This document shows, piece after piece, positions 5,587 through 10,971 of a stretch of DNA of 10,971 bases (the first letter of the stretch is position 1; each line of letters opens with the position of its first letter). Location: positions 1-10,971 of the forward strand of contig SYBY01000405.1 in assembly GCA_005788585.1 (NCBI GenBank). Reading direction: 5' to 3'. The stretch comes from Actinomycetota bacterium (GTDB taxonomy: Bacteria; Actinomycetota; Thermoleophilia; Solirubrobacterales; Solirubrobacteraceae). A program made the translations under genes and the position numbers. The notes beneath the pieces were generated by a model. That model was not told the DNA's origin. It made no database searches and saw nothing but the letters and a program-made list of their open reading frames with translations.

Positions 5587-8500
5587 GTGTCCTTCCAGCC
5601 TGTCGACCCCAACCAGTCCTTCCCCGACCTCGAGCACGAGGTCCTCGCTCGGTGGAAGGAGCGCGACGTCTTCCAGGAGTCGATGCGCCGCCGCGAAGGC
5701 GCGGACGAGTTCGTCTTCTGGGAGGGCCCGCCCACGGCGAACGGGCGCCCGGGAACACACCACGTCCTGAGCCGCGTCTTCAAGGACATCTTCCCCCGCT
5801 TTCAGACCATGCGCGGCAAGCACGTCACGCGCAAGGGCGGCTGGGACTGCCACGGCCTGCCGGTCGAGATCGCCGTCGAGCAGCAGCTCGGGATCACGAA
5901 CAAGGCGGAGATCGAGGAGTACGGCATCGCGGAGTTCAACGCGAAGTGCCGGGAGAGCGTCAGCGAGTTCCTCGAGGACTGGGACAGGCTCACCGAGCGG
6001 ATCGGGTTCTGGGTCGATCTCGACGCGGCGTACCGGACGATGGACGCGTCGTACGTCGAGTCGGTCTGGGCGGCGCTGAAGACCATCCACGAGAAGGACC
6101 TGCTCTACGAGGGCCATCGCGTGGTCCCGTACTGCCCGCGCTGCGGGACGGCGCTGTCGTCGCACGAGGTCGCGCAGGGGTACAAGGACGTCATCGATCC
6201 GTCGGTCTACGTCCGGTTCCCGGTCATCGAGGACGGCGGGCCGGCACAGCGCGGCGACGAGCTGCTGGCGTGGACGACGACGCCGTGGACGCTCGTCTCG
6301 AACGCCGCCGCCGCGGTGCACCCGGAGCTGATCTACGTCCGCGCGAAGACGGGCGCGCTCGAGGCGCCCGTGATCCTCGCGGAGGCCCTGGTCGAGAAGG
6401 TCCTCGGCGAGGACGCCCAGATCATCGACCGCTTCCCCGGCGCCGCGCTCGACGGCGTGCGCTACGAGCCGCCGTTCCCGTTCCTGCCCGCCAAGGAGTA
6501 CGGCGAGCGCGGCCACACGATCCTGCTCGCCGACTTCGTCACCGCCGAGGACGGCACGGGCGTCGTGCACACCGCCATCGCGTTTGGCGAGGACGACTAC
6601 CAGCTGGGTCTCCAGTACGGCCTGACAGTCGTCAACCCGGTCAAGCTCGACGGGACGTACGACGAGCGGATCGGCAAGTACGAGGGCGTCGCGGTGCGCG
6701 ACGCGAACGACGACCTGATCGACGACCTGCGCCGCCGCGGCAAGCTGCTGCGTGCCGAGGACTACGAGCACTCCTACCCGCACTGCTGGCGGTGCGGCAC
6801 CGCGCTCCTCTACTACGCCAAGCCGTCCTGGTACATCAAGACGTCGCAGCTGCGCCAGAACCTGCTCGCCGCCAACGAGCAGGTCGGGTGGCACCCGCCG
6901 CACATCAAGCACGGGCGCTTCGGCGACTGGCTGTCGAACAACGTCGACTGGGCGCTGTCGCGCGAGCGGTACTGGGGCACGCCGCTGCCGGTCTGGCGCT
7001 GCGAGGAGGGGTCGATCACGGTGGTCGGGTCGCTCGCGGAACTGGAGTCGCTGTCCGGCGTCAAGCTCGACGACCCGCACCGGCCGTACGTCGACGACGT
7101 CACCTTCCCGTCGCCGACCACGGGCAAGACGGCGACGCGCGTCCCCGAGGTCATCGACGTGTGGTTCGACTCCGGCGCGATGCCGTTCGCGCAGTGGGGC
7201 GCGCCGCACACCGGGGTGGCGGAGTACGAGCGCCACGCGCACGCCGACTTCGTCTGCGAGGCGCTGGACCAGACCCGCGGCTGGTTCTACTCGCTGCTGG
7301 CAATCAGCGTGCTGCTCCGCGACGAGGCGCCGTACGACAACGTCGTCTGCCTGGGCCTGATCCTCGACGAGGACGGCCAGAAGATGAGCAAGTCGAAGGG
7401 GAACATCGTCGTCCCCTCCGAGCCCATCGACCGCTTCGGCGCCGACGCGCTGCGCTGGTACTTCTTCACGAGCAAGCAGCCGTGGGACGGCTACCGGTTC
7501 TCGATGGAGGCGATCGGCGAGGGCGTGCGGCTCTTCCTGCGCCAGCTGTGGAACACGTACGGGTTCTTTGCGCTCTACGCGAATGCGTCGGAGTGGGACG
7601 GCACGGTTCCGTCGGATGCCGAGGAGACCGAGCTCGACCGCTGGATCCGCTCGCGGCTGGCCGCGACGACCGCCGAGGTCGGCGACCGCCTGGAGGCCTA
7701 CGACGCGACCTTCGCGGGCCGCGCGATCGCCGCATTCGTCGACGATCTCTCCAACTGGTACGTCCGCCGGTCGCGGCGCCGGTTCTGGGACGGCGACCCG
7801 GCGGCGCTGTCGACGCTGCGCGACGTGCTGCTCGACGTGTCGAAGCTGCTCGCGCCGTTCACGCCGTTCATCGCCGACGCGATCTACGAGAACCTCGACG
7901 GGTCCGAGCCGTCCGTGCACCTGTGCGACTTCCCCGTCGCCGATACCGCAGCGCGCGACGAGGACCTCGAGTTCGCGATGTCGATCGCGCGCGAGACCGT
8001 GCGGCTGGGCCTCTCGGCTCGGGGTGCGGCGAAGATCAAGATCCGTCAGCCGCTGCGCGAGGCCGTCGTGGTCGCGGCGGGCCGCGAGCGGTCGGCGATC
8101 GAGCGCCTGGCTGACGTCGTGCGCGACGAGCTCAACGTCAAGGAGCTGCGCTTCGTCGAGGAGGCCGACGAGCTCGGCTCCTACGAGGTCAAGCCCAACT
8201 ACCGCGCGCTCGGCCCGAAGTTCGGCAAGGCGATGCCGCAGGTCGCCGCCGCGGTGGCGGCGCTCGACCCGGTGTCGGTGGCGAGCGCGCTGCGCGCGGG
8301 CGAGACGATCGGCATCTCGATCGAGGGGCGCGACCACAACCTGGGCGAGGCCGACCTCTCGCTGGCGATGCAGCCGCTCGAGGGCTACCAGCTGGAACGC
8401 GAGGGCTCCCACGCGGTGGCGCTGGACCTCACGCTCGACGACGAGCTGCGCCGCGAGGGCCTGGCGCGCGACGCCGTGCGCGCGATCCAGAACGCGCGCA

Positions 8501-8706
8501 AGGACGCGGGCCTGGAGGTCGAGGACCGGATCGCGTTGACGCTCGGCGGTGACGACGGCCTGCTCGCGGCGATTCGTGACCACGAGGCCTACGTGACGGG
8601 CGAGACGCTGGCGACGAGCGTCGCGTACAACGACGCGTCGAATGGCACGACGGCGACGATCGAGGGCCGCGAGCTGCACATCGCGGTGACCCGCGCGACC
8701 GCCTGA
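5587..8706 (+). CDS. ileS: Isoleucyl-tRNA synthetase, type 2
   Basis: A complete 1039-residue class I aminoacyl-tRNA synthetase that charges tRNA-Ile with isoleucine in the cytoplasm. The Rossmann core opens with WEGPPTANGRPGTHHVLSR; the HIGH signature position reads GTHH (residues 56-59), followed by GWDCHGLPVEI. Two CxxC pairs, CPRC (183-186) and CWRC (400-403), could bind one zinc ion. The CP1 editing domain has the Thr-rich WTTTPWT (229-235) and GTGVVHTAIAFGEDDY (323-338), so hydrolytic proofreading is expected. VWFDSGAMPF and DEDGQKMSKSKGN carry a normal KMSKS loop (599-603). The remainder is a helical anticodon-binding domain and a C-terminal region with KPNYRALGPKFGK, as in type-2 (eukaryote-like) IleRS; the C-terminal zinc finger of the E. 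coli-type enzyme is absent. Type 2 enzymes are generally less sensitive to mupirocin. The start is GTG 5587, preceded by TAGAAT and no Shine-Dalgarno, so leaderless. No second IleRS is in the window. Confidence 0.97.
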   Translation: MSFQPVDPNQSFPDLEHEVLARWKERDVFQESMRRREGADEFVFWEGPPTANGRPGTHHVLSRVFKDIFPRFQTMRGKHVTRKGGWDCHGLPVEIAVEQQLGITNKAEIEEYGIAEFNAKCRESVSEFLEDWDRLTERIGFWVDLDAAYRTMDASYVESVWAALKTIHEKDLLYEGHRVVPYCPRCGTALSSHEVAQGYKDVIDPSVYVRFPVIEDGGPAQRGDELLAWTTTPWTLVSNAAAAVHPELIYVRAKTGALEAPVILAEALVEKVLGEDAQIIDRFPGAALDGVRYEPPFPFLPAKEYGERGHTILLADFVTAEDGTGVVHTAIAFGEDDYQLGLQYGLTVVNPVKLDGTYDERIGKYEGVAVRDANDDLIDDLRRRGKLLRAEDYEHSYPHCWRCGTALLYYAKPSWYIKTSQLRQNLLAANEQVGWHPPHIKHGRFGDWLSNNVDWALSRERYWGTPLPVWRCEEGSITVVGSLAELESLSGVKLDDPHRPYVDDVTFPSPTTGKTATRVPEVIDVWFDSGAMPFAQWGAPHTGVAEYERHAHADFVCEALDQTRGWFYSLLAISVLLRDEAPYDNVVCLGLILDEDGQKMSKSKGNIVVPSEPIDRFGADALRWYFFTSKQPWDGYRFSMEAIGEGVRLFLRQLWNTYGFFALYANASEWDGTVPSDAEETELDRWIRSRLAATTAEVGDRLEAYDATFAGRAIAAFVDDLSNWYVRRSRRRFWDGDPAALSTLRDVLLDVSKLLAPFTPFIADAIYENLDGSEPSVHLCDFPVADTAARDEDLEFAMSIARETVRLGLSARGAAKIKIRQPLREAVVVAAGRERSAIERLADVVRDELNVKELRFVEEADELGSYEVKPNYRALGPKFGKAMPQVAAAVAALDPVSVASALRAGETIGISIEGRDHNLGEADLSLAMQPLEGYQLEREGSHAVALDLTLDDELRREGLARDAVRAIQNARKDAGLEVEDRIALTLGGDDGLLAAIRDHEAYVTGETLATSVAYNDASNGTTATIEGRELHIAVTRATA

Positions 8707-8724
8707 CCCGGCATGCGCGCCGAA

Positions 8725-8762
8725 CGGCAGATCGACGTCGCTCTGGCAACGTCAATCTGCCG
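8725..8762. terminator. Bidirectional hairpin between convergent ileS and the secreted-protein gene
   Basis: CGGCAGATCGACGT (8725-8738) and ACGTCAATCTGCCG (8749-8762) form a 14-bp stem with a 10-base loop. The single mismatch is C-A in plus-strand RNA but a G-U wobble in minus-strand RNA. It lies 18 bases after the ileS stop and 20 bases after the stop of the minus-strand gene. No T-rich tail follows on either strand, as is common for terminators in high-GC genomes. Confidence 0.65.
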
Positions 8763-8782
8763 CTCACCGCGACCAAGGCGCG

Positions 8783-9484
8783 CTAGAACGCCCGCCGGAA
8801 GATCCGGAACGACGACCAGACAGCCTCGCTCTTCTTCAGCCGGCTGCCCGGGTTGATGTACAGCCGGTAGCTCCCGGTCCGGTAGCTGCGCGGCGCGACG
8901 ACCGCCCGTCGCTCGGCGTACCCGCACTCGTTGGCCTTGCCGACCCGGAACTTCTTCAGCACCCGGGTGCTGTCCGGCTTGGTGATGAAGCCGTAGAGCG
9001 TCTGGCCGGCGAACGGCGTGGCCGACACCTTGACCGCGCGCCGCGACCGCGGGTTGCTCGGCTTCCTCGCGACGCTCATCGAGATCGTCGAGACCTTGAA
9101 GGACCCGGCCGGCTGCTCCACCCCGCCTGCCGCGTAGTCGGTGATCGAGACGTTGATCGTCTGGCCCTTGCTCGGGTTGATCGTGGTCCGCGGCGGGCGG
9201 ATGCCCTGGTAGGTGACGACGGCGTTCCCGGCAGCGTCGAAGTCGCCGCTCTGCGATCCCGCCGTCCCGGACGCCTTGCCCGGCACCGAGAAGATCAGCT
9301 GGAAGCGCCCACCCGGCGTGCCGCCGGTGATCGTGGCGACCACGGGCTCGGAACCGCCGAGCGGGACCTTGCCGTAGCAGGCCTTGTCGAGGGTGACGGT
9401 GGCGGCACCGGCGGAGGCGGGGATCGCGGCCGTCATGGCCGCGGTGCCCGCGAGGGCAGCGAGGAGGTGGGAGGTGCGGATCAT
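8783..9484 (-). CDS. Small secreted protein of unknown function
   Basis: A 233-residue protein with a clear signal peptide (MIRTSHLLAALAG..., cleavage about ASAGA|AT at residue 27), so exported. The mature part starts with TVTLDKACYGK and looks all-beta: residues 28-130 read like an Ig-like domain, with PGGRFQLIFSV and DAAGNAVVTYQG. A basic linker (KPSNPRSRR, 141-149) leads to a second beta-rich domain with the pattern GQTLYGFITKP, LKKFRVGKANECGY, then TGSYRLYINPG and WSSFRIFRRAF. The two Cys (36 and 187) may pair. I recall similar C-terminal patterns in secreted proteins of Solirubrobacterales, but know no function. The start at 9484 is set by AAAGGAG 7 bases upstream and by the signal peptide; an in-frame ATG at 9529 would add 15 residues. 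Part of the ribosome site lies in a dyad (9496-9519). No enzymatic motif is seen. Confidence 0.85.
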   Translation of the reverse strand: MIRTSHLLAALAGTAAMTAAIPASAGAATVTLDKACYGKVPLGGSEPVVATITGGTPGGRFQLIFSVPGKASGTAGSQSGDFDAAGNAVVTYQGIRPPRTTINPSKGQTINVSITDYAAGGVEQPAGSFKVSTISMSVARKPSNPRSRRAVKVSATPFAGQTLYGFITKPDSTRVLKKFRVGKANECGYAERRAVVAPRSYRTGSYRLYINPGSRLKKSEAVWSSFRIFRRAF

Positions 9485-9491
9485 GGGCACG

Positions 9492-9519
9492 CTCCTTTCC
9501 GGTTTGTCCTGTCCGGAAA
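9492..9519 (-). promoter_or_regulatory. Ribosome binding site overlapped by a perfect dyad
   Basis: On the minus strand AAAGGAG (9498-9492) is a strong Shine-Dalgarno 7 bases before the ATG at 9484. Its AAA also belongs to the inverted repeat TTTCCGG (9496-9502) / CCGGAAA (9513-9519), which has a 10-base loop. This can be a leader hairpin that partly hides the ribosome site, or a DNA operator. Confidence 0.55.
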
Positions 9520-9564
9520 CGTCGGGCACGTCGACGAAGGCACGCGAGCACGGGGCTGAGCGAG

Positions 9565-9570
9565 TAGCTT
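9565..9570 (+). promoter_or_regulatory. Candidate -10 element of a leaderless promoter
   Basis: TAGCTT ends exactly 6 bases before the ATG at 9577, so transcription would begin at or next to the start codon. No Shine-Dalgarno is visible upstream of that ATG, and no good -35 is seen at normal spacing. Confidence 0.4.
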
Positions 9571-9576
9571 CAGCGG

Positions 9577-10056
9577 ATGCCGCACCAGCTCGACACCTGG
9601 CTCTACAAGGGTGGCCGCCCGAACCGCGCGGCCAGGGTCATGAACGCGCTCTGGAGCCGGCTGGCTGCAGCCGGACGGTCACCGGAGCAGCTCTACAGCC
9701 TGGAGGTCCGCGGGCGGCGGAGCGGCCGGCGGCTCGCGTTCCCGGTCGTCGTCGCCGACCATGAGGGTGAGCGCTACCTCGTGGCGATGCTCGGGCAGGG
9801 CGCGAACTGGGTCGCGAACGTCCGCGCCGCGGGCGGCCGCGCGGTGCTGCGACACGGCCGCCGCGAGGACGTGCTCCTCGAGGAGGTCGACCCGGCGGCG
9901 CGCGGCCCGATCCTTCAGCGCTACCTGCAGCTCGCCCCGGGAGCTCGGCCGCACATCCCGGTGGATCCGGACGCGCCGCCGGCGCAGTTCGACGCGGTGG
10001 CCGCCGACTACCCGGTCTTCCGCATCCGGCCGGCGCCGGGAGACGCAGGCGGGTAG
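9577..10056 (+). CDS. Deazaflavin (F420)-dependent nitroreductase-family protein (DUF385/Ddn-like)
   Basis: A 159-residue protein, the usual length of the Ddn/DUF385 split-barrel family, whose characterised members use reduced coenzyme F420 to reduce quinones or nitro compounds. An N-terminal helix (MPHQLDTWLYKGG) is followed by LEVRGRRSGR (42-51), the family's T-x-GRRSG-like turn, then a beta strand with FPVVVADHEG and GERYLVAMLGQGANWVANVRAAGG (64-87), which matches the family's G-G-x-P-x-W-x-x-N-x-x-A signature near the cofactor site. The rest (VLRHGRREDVLLEEVD, then a helix and DYPVFRI) is typical of the C-terminal half. No signal peptide, so cytoplasmic or membrane-associated. The start ATG 9577 follows TAGCTT by 6 bases and lacks a Shine-Dalgarno, suggesting a leaderless message. 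It is divergent from the secreted-protein gene and convergent with the SDR gene; the natural substrate cannot be told from sequence. Confidence 0.82.
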   Translation: MPHQLDTWLYKGGRPNRAARVMNALWSRLAAAGRSPEQLYSLEVRGRRSGRRLAFPVVVADHEGERYLVAMLGQGANWVANVRAAGGRAVLRHGRREDVLLEEVDPAARGPILQRYLQLAPGARPHIPVDPDAPPAQFDAVAADYPVFRIRPAPGDAGG

Positions 10057-10070
10057 CTCGCCGGCGCCGG
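10030..10070. repeat. Twin CCGGCGCCGG palindromes around the end of the oxidoreductase gene
   Basis: The perfect 10-bp palindrome CCGGCGCCGG occurs at 10030-10039 and again at 10061-10070, flanking the TAG stop (10054-10056). As each is self-complementary, the two copies can pair with each other as a 10-bp stem with a 21-base loop. Placed between two convergent genes only 18 bases apart, this may be a bidirectional terminator. Chance is a real alternative at this GC content. Confidence 0.4.
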
Positions 10071-10074
10071 TCCC

Positions 10075-10971
10075 TCAGCCGGGGTAGCCGCCCATCCCCC
10101 AGCCGCGCTTCTCGCTCTCGGCGAACAGCCGGCTGTGCAGCGCCTCGGTCGGGCCGCGGAACACCTGGTTGGTCATGACGTCCGCGGGGCCCGCCCACCA
10201 CGGGCCGGCCAGGCGCGGGCGCTTGACGATCGCGTGGCACATGATGTGCGCGGCTTCCTCCGGCGTCATCGCGGGCATGCCCTTGGTGACCGCCGAGGAC
10301 GCCATGCGCGTGCGGACGAGCCCCATGTGGACCGTGGTGGCCGTCACCCCGTCGGGGCGGATCTCCTGCGCGACGCAGCGCACCCACGTGTCGAACGCCG
10401 CCTTCGAGGCGAGGTACGCCGACCAGGCGGGCGCGATCGGCATGCCGTACACGCCCCAGGTCGACGTGTTCACCAGGTGGCCGGAACCGCGCTCGCGCAT
10501 CGCCGGCAGCAGCGGCAGCGTGAGGCGGACCGGTGCGAGGTAGTTGATGTCGATCGTGCGCTGGAAGTCGTGGAACCGGTCGGCCGAGGCGGCGATCGAG
10601 CGGTGGATCGACTTGCCGGCGTTGTTGACGACGACGTCCGGCGCGCCGTGCTCGGCGAGGACGCGGTCGGCCAGCGCGCCGACGGCGTCGAAGTCGGTGA
10701 GGTCACACGGCAGCGCGACGGCGCGCCCGTCGTCCGCGGTCCCGTTGAGGTCGGCGACCAGTTCGTCCAGGCGCTCGGCGGTCCGCGCGACGAGCAGGGC
10801 GGTGGCGCCCGCGCCGACCAGCCGGCGGGCGGTCGCCTCGCCGATGCCGTACGACGCGCCGGTCAGCAGTACGGTGCGGCCGGCGACGGCGTCGCGGAGG
10901 TCGTCGTCGCTGACCCGCACGTGGCCGTGGGTGGCCAGGCGGGCGAGCCGGTCGGGGAGGCCGGCGAGGGA
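10075..10971 (-). CDS. Short-chain dehydrogenase/reductase, acyl-CoA/aldehyde-reductase-like SDR domain, 5' end open at window edge
   Basis: An NAD(P)-dependent classical SDR. Counting from a GTG at 10920: TGASYGIG cofactor loop (20-27), Arg46 in VARTAERL (suggesting NADP preference), CDLTD (72-76), NNAG (99-102), N126, and YLASK with catalytic Tyr169 and Lys173. The stretches NNAGKSIHRS, DRFHDFQRTIDINY and LLPAMRERGSGH closely resemble the C-terminal SDR domain of the mycobacterial-type fatty acyl-CoA/aldehyde reductases (Acr1-like). Unusually, the Ser segment reads NTSTWG and there are two extra residues before the Tyr. The frame stays open to the right edge: the codons 10921-10971 give SLAGLPDRLARLATHGH with all-G/C third positions and no Shine-Dalgarno precedes the GTG at 10920, so the true start is probably outside and an additional N-terminal domain cannot be excluded. 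Stop TGA at 10077-10075. Role inferred: reduction or oxidation of a lipid-like carbonyl; substrate unknown. Confidence 0.88.
   Translation of the reverse strand, partial: SLAGLPDRLARLATHGHVRVSDDDLRDAVAGRTVLLTGASYGIGEATARRLVGAGATALLVARTAERLDELVADLNGTADDGRAVALPCDLTDFDAVGALADRVLAEHGAPDVVVNNAGKSIHRSIAASADRFHDFQRTIDINYLAPVRLTLPLLPAMRERGSGHLVNTSTWGVYGMPIAPAWSAYLASKAAFDTWVRCVAQEIRPDGVTATTVHMGLVRTRMASSAVTKGMPAMTPEEAAHIMCHAIVKRPRLAGPWWAGPADVMTNQVFRGPTEALHSRLFAESEKRGWGMGGYPG

Noticed and set aside
5551..8679. A 1042-codon open frame on the minus strand, antisense to nearly all of ileS.
   Set aside because: It is a mirror of a GC-rich gene, where the absence of T/A at third positions removes antisense stops. 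Its translation is low-complexity Arg/Val/Asp-rich and shows no known domain.
1..10971. Mobile elements, CRISPR arrays, tRNA or rRNA genes, or a clustered defence system.
   Set aside because: No transposase or integrase motif, no regular short repeats with spacers, no tRNA-like cloverleaf and no nuclease or toxin motif was seen. The genes look like ordinary chromosomal content.

Overview
This is a very GC-rich window with strong G/C at third codon positions. Eight protein-coding genes lie on both strands. I see no rRNA, tRNA, CRISPR array or insertion sequence. The gene style suggests an actinobacterium, most likely of the Thermoleophilia/Solirubrobacterales type: LAL-like AAA/TPR regulator, deazaflavin (F420)-type oxidoreductase, secreted proteins with Ala-rich signal peptides, type-2 isoleucyl-tRNA synthetase and leaderless-type start sites. 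The lineage is inferred from protein style and was not computed.

Layout. (1) 1-3336, minus strand: a two-gene unit made of a small class III nucleotidyl-cyclase-like protein with degraded catalytic residues, followed by a large AAA ATPase/TPR signalling protein cut by the left window edge. The two are joined by an ATGA stop/start overlap. (2) 3402-5111, minus: a secreted seven-bladed PD40-type beta-propeller protein, with a strong hairpin (3351-3382) between it and the cyclase gene. (3) 5112-5232: a divergent spacer with several inverted repeats. (4) 5233-8706, plus: a 113-residue unknown protein, then ileS. The ileS -10 element overlaps the stop codon of the small gene, and ileS looks leaderless. 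(5) 8783-9484, minus: a small secreted protein convergent with ileS across a hairpin at 8725-8762. (6) 9577-10056, plus: a DUF385/Ddn-like deazaflavin-dependent oxidoreductase-family protein, probably also leaderless. (7) 10075 to the right edge, minus: a short-chain dehydrogenase resembling the acyl-CoA/aldehyde-reductase SDR domain, open through the edge.

The genes do not form one pathway. The points most worth a second look are: the IleRS active-site signature, which reads GTHH instead of HIGH; the standalone cyclase-like domain that lost a metal-binding Asp but is translationally coupled to an AAA/TPR protein; the hairpins and dyads in nearly every intergenic gap; and the unknown small gene whose stop codon doubles as part of the ileS promoter. 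I found no convincing new multi-gene defence or mobile system.
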